A DNA stretch of 64,000 bases from contig CAWJXV010000006.1 in NCBI GenBank assembly GCA_963846915.1, positions 1-64,000 of the forward strand, written 5' to 3'. The DNA comes from PALSA-612 sp963846915 (GTDB lineage Bacteria; Actinomycetota; Thermoleophilia; Gaiellales; Gaiellaceae). Every line of letters begins with the position of its first letter. Positions within the stretch are counted from its first letter, which is position 1. Positions 55,855 to 63,470 of this stretch are shown in pieces. Both the position numbers and the translations under genes were made by a program. The notes under the pieces were generated by a model. That model saw nothing but the letters and a program-made list of their open reading frames with translations, was not told the DNA's origin and did no database searches.

Positions 55855-57105
55855 ATGATCGTCCAGGTGGCCATGGGCTCGACGTCGCACATCGACCTCT
55901 CGCCGGAGACGGTTCTCCAACTCGCTCCCGGTATCCGTACGCGATTCGACGCGTCGGGGCACGTCCTGCTCGATGTGCCGAACGGGACCGTCGTCGACCT
56001 GGGACCGAGGGGATACGCGTCGCTGTCGCTGTTCGCACAGCCGCTTGCTCTCGGTGATGCCATCGCGCGGCTCGAGGGCGAGGCGTTCAGCTCGACCGAC
56101 GTCGCGCCGACGATGGGCGTCATCAACGTGCTGCTCGAGGAGGGTGTGCTCGTACAGCAGGACGCCGGACGGGCTCCGACGAGCGGCTGGGCGGATCCGG
56201 TCGAACATGCCCGAATGCTGCACGACAACCGTCGGACCGCCGACTACCTCGCAGCGATCGCCGAGGCCGTGCGGCCTGGAGACGTCGTGCTCGACATCGG
56301 CACCGGAAGCGGGGTGCTCGCCATCGCAGCTGCCCGAGCGGGCGCCGGGCGCGTGTACGCGGTCGAGGCCAGCGACATCGCGGAGGTGGCCGAGCGAGTG
56401 TTCGCCGCCAACGGGGTCGAGGACACGGTTACGCTCATACCCGGCTGGTCGAGGCAGCTCGAGCTGCCCGAGCCGGCCGACCTGCTCCTCTCCGAGATCA
56501 TCGGCAACGAGCCACTCGAAGAGGAGATCCTCGAGACGACGCTCGACGCACGCCGCCGTCTGCTGAAGCCGGGCGCGCGACTGATTCCGCACGCCCTCAC
56601 GCTGCTGGCGCGGCCGCTTCTGCTCCCGGACGACGAGGCCCGGCAGCGCGCGATCGGGCGCGACGCCGTCGAGCGCTGGCGGCGGCTGTATGGCATCGAG
56701 TTCCAGCCGCTCCTCGACGCCGCCCTCCCGGGGCCGGTCAACATGCCCACCGAGGCCGAGGTGGCCGCGATGTGGCCGCCCGTAGGCCCGCCGACCGCCC
56801 TGGTGTCGCTCGACCTCACGGCCTTCGAGGAAGCCTCGGTGCGCTCCTCGGCCGACCTCGTCGTCGACGCGCCGGGCACGGTCAACGCCGTTGCCGTCAC
56901 GTTCCGCGCCGCCCTGTACGGGACGGTCGCGCACACGCTCGATCCCTGGACGTGGCCGACGTCGAGCTGGGCGGTCTCGGTGTGGGTGCTCCCCGACCCG
57001 TTGCACATCGGGCCGGGGTCGGCGCTGCGCGTGCACTACAACCGCCGGATTCAGAGAACACCCGACGGTCTCACCTGCGAGGTCGTCGAGAGAGCCTCGA
57101 GCTGA
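55855..57105 (+). CDS. PqqD-like domain fused to a PRMT-type methyltransferase
   Basis: About 416 residues. Residues 1-105 have a PqqD-like winged-helix pattern (TVLQLAPGIRTRFDASGHVL, LLDVPNGTVVDLGPRGYASL, INVLLEEGVLV), the same fold as RiPP recognition elements. Residues 130-416 form a protein-arginine-methyltransferase-type domain. This has motif I VLDIGTGSGVLAIAAARAGA, the post-I acidic VYAVEAS, a double-Glu loop SEIIGNEPLEEEIL, LKPGARLIPHALTL and a beta-barrel C-terminus. It is thus a methyltransferase likely to act on a bound peptide or protein. The ATG is used; a GTG directly before it is possible. The combination is unusual, and the substrate is not known. Confidence 0.85.
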   Translation: MIVQVAMGSTSHIDLSPETVLQLAPGIRTRFDASGHVLLDVPNGTVVDLGPRGYASLSLFAQPLALGDAIARLEGEAFSSTDVAPTMGVINVLLEEGVLVQQDAGRAPTSGWADPVEHARMLHDNRRTADYLAAIAEAVRPGDVVLDIGTGSGVLAIAAARAGAGRVYAVEASDIAEVAERVFAANGVEDTVTLIPGWSRQLELPEPADLLLSEIIGNEPLEEEILETTLDARRRLLKPGARLIPHALTLLARPLLLPDDEARQRAIGRDAVERWRRLYGIEFQPLLDAALPGPVNMPTEAEVAAMWPPVGPPTALVSLDLTAFEEASVRSSADLVVDAPGTVNAVAVTFRAALYGTVAHTLDPWTWPTSSWAVSVWVLPDPLHIGPGSALRVHYNRRIQRTPDGLTCEVVERASS

Positions 57106-57126
57106 GCCGCACCGGCCTGGGCCGTT

Positions 57127-57143
57127 TCACCCACTGCGGGTGA
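57127..57143 (+). terminator. Short hairpin after the PqqD-PRMT gene
   Basis: Six-base arms TCACCC and GGGTGA with a five-base loop, 21 bases after the stop. It is too short to be sure. Confidence 0.35.
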
Positions 57144-57214
57144 TGTAAGGTCGCTCCCCGGAATGGCACCGTGACGGCTGACAGGAGTCACCGTCCAGGA
57201 GACAGGAGACCGAC

Positions 57215-57478
57215 ATGGGAATGATGCGTCGAAGGACCCGCCGCCGGACAGCCTTGGTTGTCGGCGGAGCGGCCTATGCTGCCGGCAGGCACAGCGGTGG
57301 TGGTGGGGGCGGCCAGGAGGAAGAGGAGTACGAGGACGCACCGCCCGAGCCGCCGGCTCCCGCGCCGACGGAGGCGAACCAGACAGACCAGCTTCAGCAA
57401 CTGGCGGACCTGCACACCGCCGGGACTTTGACCGACGACGAGTTCGCGGCCGCCAAGGCCAAGGTCCTCGGTATCTAG
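57215..57478 (+). CDS. Small SHOCT-domain protein
   Basis: An 87-residue protein. The N-terminus is strongly basic (MGMMRRRTRRRTALVVGGAA), followed by a Gly run, an acidic stretch (QEEEEYEDAPPEPP) and a C-terminal SHOCT motif (LADLHTAGTLTDDEFAAAKA). A good ribosome-binding site (AGGAGA) precedes the ATG. SHOCT is a short C-terminal tail motif thought to mediate oligomerisation. It lies just after the PqqD-PRMT gene and has arginines that could be a substrate, but that is only conjecture. Confidence 0.8.
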   Translation: MGMMRRRTRRRTALVVGGAAYAAGRHSGGGGGGQEEEEYEDAPPEPPAPAPTEANQTDQLQQLADLHTAGTLTDDEFAAAKAKVLGI

Positions 57479-57513
57479 CGGTCACCAAGCGTCGAACGAA
57501 TTGAGGAGGGGTC

Positions 57514-57933
57514 ATGGCTGAAAGCGATCGAGCCGGTGTATTGCGCCGTGCCGTCGAAGCGTGCGTCCGCGGCGAGGTCGATGCCTTGCCGGAGCTGTTC
57601 ACCGCAGATGTGAGCGCGTGGTCACCGATCATGCTGGCCGGCTCGCTCGACGAGCTGACCGAGGTGGTCGCTGATCGGGAGGCCGCCCTGTCCGACGTGA
57701 AACTCCAGATCCACGCTGCCGACATCATCGGGAACAAGGGGTACATGGAGTACGGGCTCAGCGCCGTGTTCTCGGGCCCGCTGGTTGTCGACGGTGACAC
57801 GGTGGTCGAGCCCCACGGGCAGGAGATCCGGATCGGCGCCGCCCTGGTGGCAGAGTTCACGGGAGACAAGATCTCGGCGTTCCGGAACTACTTCGACGAT
57901 CTCTCCCTGCTGGAGCAGATGCTCATCCCCTAG
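57514..57933 (+). CDS. SnoaL-like / NTF2-fold protein
   Basis: A 139-residue NTF2-fold protein (MAESDRAGVLRRAVEACVRG, ELFTADVSAWSPIML, FTGDKISAFRNYFDDLSLLE). GAGGAGG lies a few bases before the ATG. As with other SnoaL-like proteins it may be a small-molecule binder or enzyme; no active site is evident. It lies in the same run as the SHOCT and GNAT genes. Confidence 0.86.
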   Translation: MAESDRAGVLRRAVEACVRGEVDALPELFTADVSAWSPIMLAGSLDELTEVVADREAALSDVKLQIHAADIIGNKGYMEYGLSAVFSGPLVVDGDTVVEPHGQEIRIGAALVAEFTGDKISAFRNYFDDLSLLEQMLIP

Positions 57934-57948
57934 GAGACGCACGCGCGG

Positions 57949-58392
57949 GTGGACCCCCCGTACCGCCTTGCCGTCGAGGACTCGCCTGACCCGGCCGACC
58001 TGGCCCTGCTCGAGGATCACGTCGCGGCTGCGGCCATCGAGGCCGCCGGCCTCGGCGACGATCAGGAGTTCGGGATCTTCGTCCGGGACGACGAGGGGCG
58101 GATCCTCGCCGGCATCTCCGGCATCGTCTGGGGTGGGTGCTGCGCATTGCAGGCCATGTGGGTCGACAGCTCGCTGCGACGCCGTGGACTGGCACGAGCG
58201 CTCGTGGCGGCGGCTGAGGACGAGGCCCGCTTGCGAGGTTGTGCGCTCGTCCAGTTCCACGCGTACGACCTGCTGACGCCAGGTCTCTACGAACGGCTCG
58301 GCTACGAGACAGTCGGGGTCATCGAGAACTGCCCGGCAGGTAGCACGGCCCGGTGGTACCGGAAGGACCTGCGAAGCGAGCAGACGACCTGA
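57949..58392 (+). CDS. GNAT family acetyltransferase
   Basis: A 147-residue GNAT protein starting with GTG. It has the core ALQAMWVDSSLRRRGLARAL for acetyl-CoA and the C-terminal LLTPGLYERLGYETVGVIEN. It is similar to small-molecule or aminoglycoside-like GNATs; the substrate is unknown. It follows the SnoaL-like gene by about 15 bases and is probably co-transcribed. Confidence 0.88.
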   Translation: MDPPYRLAVEDSPDPADLALLEDHVAAAAIEAAGLGDDQEFGIFVRDDEGRILAGISGIVWGGCCALQAMWVDSSLRRRGLARALVAAAEDEARLRGCALVQFHAYDLLTPGLYERLGYETVGVIENCPAGSTARWYRKDLRSEQTT

Positions 58393-58557
58393 AGCGAGCT
58401 GCTGCCGTCCGGTGTCGGGCTCCGCCGACACGTTGGTGGTACGCCGAAAGGGTGATCGTTCGGGAGCGGCCTCGTGGATCCCCCGAACGGGTGATGACAG
58501 AGAGCCCGGAGCAGCCTACGACGAGAACAAGACCGCAACCCAAGGAGAGAACGGAAG

Positions 58558-58758
58558 ATGGGCTACAACATGTGGCTGTCAGAGGATTCGCATTACACGC
58601 TCGGTCATCGCATGCGCAGGGACGCGACCACCCTGCAGGCTCAGTCCGACCCCGAGCCCCGCGAAGACTCCGTCGGTGAGCCGGGCCGGGCCGAGCTCGA
58701 TCACATCGACTTCCTGATGGAGACCCTCGCCCGCAAGCTCGAGAGCACACGGCGCTGA
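58558..58758 (+). CDS. Small hypothetical protein, 66 residues
   Basis: MGYNMWLSEDSHYTLGHRMR, then RDATTLQAQSDPEPREDSVG and a helical tail ELDHIDFLMETLARKLESTR. A good ribosome-binding site (AAGGAGA) precedes the ATG. No known family. It has a polar, possibly cytosolic profile. It closes the plus-strand run that began at 55381 and faces the cNMP-binding gene. Confidence 0.65.
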   Translation: MGYNMWLSEDSHYTLGHRMRRDATTLQAQSDPEPREDSVGEPGRAELDHIDFLMETLARKLESTRR

Positions 58759-58795
58759 CACCGACGGGCTCCGGCCCAACTTTGCCCGACCGGGT

Positions 58796-59203
58796 CTAGT
58801 AGCCCTCTCGTCTCCTGACGATCTCGATCAGGCCCTGGATGATTCCCCACGCAAGGGTGGGATCTTCCTGGACGAGCGGACGGAAGTCCCAGGCGTCCAG
58901 GACGTAGGCCTCGATGTTGGTTTCGGCCGTCACCGTGGCGGCGCGCGGCCCCGGGTCGAGTGCTGCGACCTCCCCGAAGTACGAACCGGGACCGAGATCC
59001 GTGCGTACCTCGCCGCGCACCGTCACCGTGGCGCGCCCGGACTCGATCACGAAGAAGCCGACGCCCTGGGCGCCCTCTTCCGCGATCACGTGGCCGGGCT
59101 CGAAGGTCCGCTCGTGGAAGAGCGGCACGAGCTTGCTCAACTCCTTCTTGGACAGCGACGAGAAGATTGGAACGCCCTGCAGAGCTGCTTCGTCGATGGG
59201 CAC
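58796..59203 (-). CDS. Stand-alone cyclic-nucleotide-binding domain protein
   Basis: A 135-residue CRP-like cNMP-binding domain. It starts MPIDEAALQGVPIFSSLSKK and has the phosphate-binding cassette GPGSYFGEVAALDPGPRAAT. The short PBC helix with Glu and Arg is present, so cyclic nucleotide binding is plausible. There is no helix-turn-helix, kinase or channel part, so it would act through protein contact. It lies downstream of the OsmC gene on the same strand and might respond to a cyclase such as the one at 5.7-9.0 kb. Confidence 0.88.
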   Translation of the reverse strand: MPIDEAALQGVPIFSSLSKKELSKLVPLFHERTFEPGHVIAEEGAQGVGFFVIESGRATVTVRGEVRTDLGPGSYFGEVAALDPGPRAATVTAETNIEAYVLDAWDFRPLVQEDPTLAWGIIQGLIEIVRRREGY

Positions 59204-59225
59204 GCTCGGAGTCTAAAGGCCGGGC

Positions 59226-59675
59226 CTACGTTTCGATCTCGTACTCGACGGTGGTGTTCGGGGTCGCGACCGCGACCGAGCCGTAGAGGGGTCAGCGGCG
59301 CTTGAACGTCTCCACGAGCTGCCCGGCCTCCTCGCGCGTCATGCCCGTGAACACGAACGTCAGCTTCGCGGTGTCGAGGACGGGCGGCTGGTCGGTCGAG
59401 CTCGGGTCGCGGGTCGCCTCCATCTCGGCGCGGATTGGCCCCAACGTGCGGCCCTCCGAGCGGGCGATCCGCTCCAGCATCAGGACGGCGCAACTGACGA
59501 TGCCGCCGAGGAACAGTTCGAGCGAACCGGGTGCCTCACCGGGACCCTGGTAGTAGCTCGACGGCTCGGATGGGTCGTCGGTGACCAGGTGGTTGTCCCT
59601 GACCTGCACGATCGCGCGGCCGGGCGTCGCAGTGGAGTAGCAGGCGGCGCTGCCGCGGATCAGGTCTGTCGCCAC
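59226..59675 (-). CDS. osmC: OsmC-family peroxiredoxin-like protein with probable selenocysteine
   Basis: 149 residues if the in-frame UGA is read as Sec, 127 if it is a stop. The OsmC fold is clear: GSLELFLGGIVSCAVLMLER carries the internal conserved Cys, and TFVFTGMTREEAGQLVETFK leads into the C-terminal block KRR-UGA-PLYGSVAVATPNTTVEYE. In the family this position holds the second catalytic Cys in a (C)PLY/CPV motif, so UGA stands exactly for Cys (codon 128). After UGA, 21 codons fit the family and then TAG follows. A hairpin with a GGUC loop lies at the right distance (next feature). OsmC proteins reduce organic hydroperoxides. The GTG start is used. Confidence 0.84.
59262..59277 (-). promoter_or_regulatory. 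Candidate bacterial SECIS hairpin
   Basis: In the mRNA, GGUCGC-GGUC-GCGACC forms a six-pair stem with a GGUC loop, beginning 14 bases after the UGA and with the loop starting 21 bases after it. Known bacterial SECIS loops, such as E. coli fdhF, also carry GGUC-type loops at a similar distance. SelB binding is inferred. Confidence 0.65.
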
Positions 59676-59756
59676 CGTGTCATCCTCGGACGCGGGCCGG
59701 CGGGTGTCAAGCCGGCCGCATCGGGTCGCCCGCGCTGGTTGACATGTGCCGTCCGG

Positions 59757-60368
59757 CTAGTCGAATCCCCCGGACTCGAAGCTCCACTCGGGGAAATGCT
59801 CTTCCAGGGTCGGAAGCGCCTCGCGCCAGTGTTCGATCCCGAGCAGAGTCGGCGAGAGGAGCTCCGGGTCGCCGCCGGCCCGCGTCGCATAGCCCCAGCG
59901 CAGCCCCAGGGAGGGTCGTGAGCTGCGGCTGAGCACGGCGTCCGGGCTTGCCGTGAGGAAGGAGTCGGCGACGAAGCGGACGTCGCTCTCCGTCGACGCC
60001 GGGGCATCGAACAGGGTCGGCCGCGCCCCGAAGGACACGAAGGGGACCCCGAGTCCTCGCAGCTGGGGCGGCCCGTCGATCCACACGTGGTCGCCGGGAG
60101 GCGCCTTCTCGGCGCCTGGCACGAGCGGTTCGCTCCGCTCCGAGACGTGGATCCTCACCACCTGGATCCATCCCATCTGAGCGAGATAGCCCTCACCCGG
60201 GTAGGTGACGCTCGCGGTGAGCACCGGGAGCCTCTCCGCGAGCCTCGCCGGCCACGGTAGCCCGAGGATGCCGTAACCCCAGCGCTCGGGATCGTCGTTC
60301 GGGCCGTACTCCACCGTGACCGAGCCCTCTCGGCCGTGCAGCGTGAACGGGAACAGCGATCTCTCCAT
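59757..60368 (-). CDS. Conserved hypothetical protein, 203 residues
   Basis: MERSLFPFTLHGREGSVTVE, then YGPNDDPERWGYGILGLPWP, PGEGYLAQMGWIQVVRIHVS, GVPFVSFGARPTLFDAPAST and SPTLLGIEHWREALPTLEEH. It is a soluble, beta-rich protein with no signal peptide. I do not recognise a family, and no catalytic motif is apparent. It lies upstream of, and on the same strand as, the OsmC gene. Confidence 0.75.
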   Translation of the reverse strand: MERSLFPFTLHGREGSVTVEYGPNDDPERWGYGILGLPWPARLAERLPVLTASVTYPGEGYLAQMGWIQVVRIHVSERSEPLVPGAEKAPPGDHVWIDGPPQLRGLGVPFVSFGARPTLFDAPASTESDVRFVADSFLTASPDAVLSRSSRPSLGLRWGYATRAGGDPELLSPTLLGIEHWREALPTLEEHFPEWSFESGGFD

Positions 60369-60541
60369 GTCGCGTGGGGGCGCGTCGGCGGTGGAGATTA
60401 CAGACCCCCCGATCGTTCCAGTGAGCGTGCCCTCCGTGCTGGCGCTGACGGCCGCCTCGGCGCCTGCGCCATGATCAGCGGTCTCACGGTTCCGTGGGCT
60501 GGGAGCGAGTGCTCAGGGTCGGCGCTCGTAGACTGCCGGTC

Positions 60542-61177
60542 GTGCGGGCTCACGATCTGGTGTTGGTTGTCGGTCGGGTGGGATTTGCTGTCGTGGGTGT
60601 GGTCGCGATGACGTATCAGTTCGCGGTGCTGAACACGACCCTGCCGTCGTTCAGTCCGGGGAACTTCTTCAGCTTCTTCACGATTCAGAGCAACATCCTG
60701 GCGGCCGCGATGCTCGTTGCGGCTGCGATCGTCCGTCGTGCTGAGCGAACGGGCCTGTTCGACGCTGTTCGAGGTGCGGTGACCTTGTACATCGCCATCA
60801 CCGGCATCGTGTTCGCGGTCTTGTTATCCGGGCTACAGGAGAGCCTGGACACCCACATCGGCTGGGTTGACTTCGTCGTCCACAAGCTGATCCCGATCGT
60901 GCTGGTGGCGGACTGGCTGATCGACCCGCCCCGGCATCGCCTCTCGATCACGACCGCGCTTCTATGGCTCGCGTACCCAGCCGTCTGGCTCGCATATACC
61001 TTGATCCGGGGGGCGAGCACCGACTGGTATCCGTACCCGTTCGTCGACGTGAGCCAACTCGGCTACGGAGGCGTGCTCTGGCGCTCCGCCGTCCTGCTCG
61101 TCTCTTTCGCGGGGGCGGCTTTCCTCTGTCGGTGGATCGGGAACGTGCGAGCACGGAGCCGGGAAGTGTCGGCCTAG
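60542..61177 (+). CDS. Pr6Pr-family membrane protein
   Basis: About 211 residues with six predicted helices. It has GVVAMTYQFAVLNTTLPSFS, FFSFFTIQSNILAAAMLVAA, GVALLSGLQ-like LLSGLQESLDTHIGWVDFVV, and HKLIPIVLVADWLIDPPRHR, which match the Pr6Pr (six-helix) family of unknown function. The GTG at 60542 is preferred over the longer frame because the family begins near RVGFAVVGVVAM. It is probably an integral membrane protein related to FAR-17a/AIG1-like families. The role is unknown. Confidence 0.85.
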   Translation: MRAHDLVLVVGRVGFAVVGVVAMTYQFAVLNTTLPSFSPGNFFSFFTIQSNILAAAMLVAAAIVRRAERTGLFDAVRGAVTLYIAITGIVFAVLLSGLQESLDTHIGWVDFVVHKLIPIVLVADWLIDPPRHRLSITTALLWLAYPAVWLAYTLIRGASTDWYPYPFVDVSQLGYGGVLWRSAVLLVSFAGAAFLCRWIGNVRARSREVSA

Positions 61178-61375
61178 GGTTGTAGAAGTCACTGCCTTTG
61201 CCGGAGGCCGCTGCTCTCTCGCGGTCGCATGCAGTGTGCAGGGACGGGTGGAAGGCGAGTCAGCACGTTCTAGGGGTTGTGCTTGGACTCGGATCGAACC
61301 AGACTCCGAACTGAACGCTAAACGGCGAGGCCTGCGACGCAGTCGCCCTCGCTGGTTACCTAACGAAAGGGATAC

Positions 61376-61870
61376 GTGAAGAAGATTCTTGTTGCGCTTG
61401 CGGCCGTGGCCGCACTGTCGGTGGTTGCAGTTGTCGCTGTTCCCGCGTTCGCGGGATCGACCAAGGCACCGTTTTACACTGTCACTAACGGAACCTCCGA
61501 CGAGGTCACGAACACGCTCAGCGGCGGCTCGGTCATGTACAACGCTCCGTCCGGAAACGTGGCGCTGATCATCAACGGCGACGTGAAGGGCTTGCAGCCG
61601 AACTTCGACTATGCAGTCTGGGTCCGAGACCTCAAGACCTACTCGGGGCCGGCCCTGACGTCCTACGCCCCGCTTGGTTACTTCAAGCTCGGCACGTTCT
61701 CGACCAACGCGCAGGGCAACGGCTCGTTCCACTTCAACATCCAGCGAAGTGACTTGCCGGCCGGCACGTACAACCTCCAGACGGCGATCAACGACGCGGG
61801 CACGACCGACGACCACGTCGGCGCGACGGTCGTCGCGACGCAGAAGTACACGAACGTCAACGTCGGCTAG
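61376..61870 (+). CDS. Secreted protein with beta-rich domain
   Basis: A 164-residue exported protein with a clear signal peptide (MKKILVALAAVAALSVVAVV, then AVPAFA). The mature part repeats beta-strand-like segments: TLSGGSVMYNAPSGNVALII, NGDVKGLQPNFDYAVWVRD and SDLPAGTYNLQTAINDAGTT. It may be an Ig-like adhesin or carbohydrate-binding protein. It starts with GTG after GAAAGGG. A hairpin terminator follows it. Confidence 0.85.
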   Translation: MKKILVALAAVAALSVVAVVAVPAFAGSTKAPFYTVTNGTSDEVTNTLSGGSVMYNAPSGNVALIINGDVKGLQPNFDYAVWVRDLKTYSGPALTSYAPLGYFKLGTFSTNAQGNGSFHFNIQRSDLPAGTYNLQTAINDAGTTDDHVGATVVATQKYTNVNVG

Positions 61871-61888
61871 ATCCGACTTCTGATCGAG

Positions 61889-61916
61889 ATGGTGCCGGTC
61901 ATTGGGCCGGCACCAT
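61889..61916 (+). terminator. Rho-independent-like terminator
   Basis: Ten-base arms ATGGTGCCGG and CCGGCACCAT with an eight-base loop, 18 bases after the stop, followed by CCTTCCTTC. Confidence 0.6.
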
Positions 61917-61997
61917 CCTTCCTTCACGAACCTGCCGAGGAAGTGACCCAGTCGGGTCATAGCGGACGATTCGCCAGCTCCATAGGGTGGGTGCTAC

Positions 61998-62684
61998 GTG
62001 CGGTTGCCAATGGTCCTCGGGGTACTCGTTACCGTCCTGGCGGTGCTACCCGCGGCAGCGGTCGGGGGTTCCCCGCCTCCGGGGGCGACCGCTCGCTGCC
62101 GGGATGGCACTTACAGCTTCTCGCAGCATCATTCTGGGACGTGCTCCCATCACGGCGGCGTGGCCATCTGGCTGGACCAGAGTTCTCCGGCAGCACGGAA
62201 GGCGACGCCGAAGCCTGCTGGCACGACCGCCGTCGGAACGACCGTCTTGCTTGCTCGTCGCGTGAGGTCGAGCGGTTGCGTGCTTGGCCCGGAGCCTGAT
62301 CGCAGGTGTTCGCCGGGCGCCTACTACAGCAAGCTGACCAAGCAGGTGCTGTGCTCGTCGGGATTCCGCACCAGCTCGATCCGCCACGTTTCCGACAGCC
62401 AGAGGCATGCAGTCGAGGTGGAGTACGGACTCGTGCCTCGCAGCTACGGCAGCACGCTCGAGGTCGACCACATCGTGTCGCTGGAGCTCGGCGGCTCGAA
62501 CGACATCGCGAACCTGTTCCCGGAGAACGCCGACGCCCAACCCGGCTACCGGGTGAAAGACCGGCTCGAGAACAAGCTGCATCAGCTCGTGTGCGCGGGG
62601 AAGCTCAGCCTCAGGTCCGCCCAGACCGGGATCGCTAGGGATTGGCAGGCCCTCTACACCAGCGTCTACGGAACCGCGCCCTGA
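61998..62684 (+). CDS. Secreted HNH nuclease with DUF3761-type N-terminal domain
   Basis: A 228-residue protein. A signal peptide (MRLPMVLGVLVTVLAVLPAA) is followed by CRDGTYSFSQHHSGTCSHHG, which fits DUF3761, and then by an HNH domain: RRCSPGAYYSKLTKQVLCSS, LEVDHIVSLELGGSNDIANL and FPENADAQPGYRVKDRLEN. The His in DHI and the Asn residues make the HNH metal site. It probably degrades DNA outside the cell; a role in defence, competition or nutrient supply is possible. It starts with GTG. Confidence 0.9.
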   Translation: MRLPMVLGVLVTVLAVLPAAAVGGSPPPGATARCRDGTYSFSQHHSGTCSHHGGVAIWLDQSSPAARKATPKPAGTTAVGTTVLLARRVRSSGCVLGPEPDRRCSPGAYYSKLTKQVLCSSGFRTSSIRHVSDSQRHAVEVEYGLVPRSYGSTLEVDHIVSLELGGSNDIANLFPENADAQPGYRVKDRLENKLHQLVCAGKLSLRSAQTGIARDWQALYTSVYGTAP

Positions 62685-62797
62685 CCCAGGCCCTCGCCGG
62701 CAGCCCGTAGCAGGTCGCGCCGCGATCTGGTGGAAGGACGACCGTCGAACAAGGGCCTACTTCTTCCCGATGAAAACGATCATCCAGATGAGACGTC

Positions 62798-62910
62798 ACC
62801 GCCGCCAACCGCTGGTTCTGGGGCTTTCGGCTCTATCTGCTCTGCTCACCCGACGGGCTGCCGGTCGGCTTCGAGCTCGCCAACTCGACACCGGCCTCGA
62901 GACGACCTAG
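62798..62910 (+). mobile_element. Transposase fragment (DDE type, IS982/IS4-like)
   Basis: A 35-codon open stretch containing RWFWGFRLYLLCSPDGLPVG, which resembles the internal part of IS982-like or related DDE transposases (YxWGxRLHLxCTxxGLPVG). Upstream and downstream parts are missing, so this is a remnant. It lies next to the MITE-like element at 63192. Confidence 0.5.
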
Positions 62911-62919
62911 GATTGCGGC

Positions 62920-63078
62920 ATGTCAGACACGCCACAAGACACACCCGAGGGCGCTTCATCGTCTCCAGTCGATGACCCCGCTCCTGAGGCAACGAAGGCT
63001 GGAGAGGCCCTCCGAGATGAGACGGATGCGGCTGGAAGCAGCGAAAGCAAGAAGCCGTGGTGGAAGTTCTGGGGCTGA
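62920..63078 (+). CDS. Small acidic protein, 52 residues
   Basis: MSDTPQDTPEGASSSPVDDP, then APEATKAGEALRDETDAAGS and a tail ending KKPWWKFWG. It is an intrinsically disordered acidic body with an aromatic/basic end that may dock to another protein or to the membrane. I recall such C-terminal WWKFW tails in small Actinobacterial proteins but cannot name a family. Confidence 0.65.
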   Translation: MSDTPQDTPEGASSSPVDDPAPEATKAGEALRDETDAAGSSESKKPWWKFWG

Positions 63079-63191
63079 GCATCACCTGAGCTCGACCAGG
63101 TCGGCGGCGGCTTCAGCAAGGCTGGCCTCGCCGGTTACATCAGCGTCCACGCCGGCGCGTTAGGTAGAACACGGCAAGCACCCGCGTCGTA

Positions 63192-63362
63192 CTAGAGGCT
63201 TGATGTGAAATTCCACCGGATCGGATGACGCCCCACGCACGGCGCCGGATCGGCGCGTCCGGTCGCGACACGTAGCGCCGCTACGCGACGCGGACCGGCC
63301 ACACCGCCCGGCTTGGCCTGGAGCGCCCCCGACGTCGGCTCAATTTCACATCAAGCCTCTAG
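63192..63362. repeat. MITE-like element with 21-bp perfect inverted repeats
   Basis: Terminal repeats CTAGAGGCTTGATGTGAAATT (21 bp, at 63192-63212 and inverted at 63342-63362) enclose about 130 bases that hold an imperfect internal hairpin (around GTCGCGACACGTAGCG and CGCTACGCGACGCGG). There is no coding capacity. It looks like a non-autonomous transposable element or a large structured palindromic repeat. A transposase remnant lies about 280 bases to the left. Confidence 0.7.
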
Positions 63363-63470
63363 GCCCTCGACAGGTAGGCCGGCGCGGGTGAGTACGCCCC
63401 CCAACGCGCCGATTGAAAGTCATCTCCATCGGGCGTGTGAGAGACTCGTTTCTCTCGCGGAAGGCGCTCT

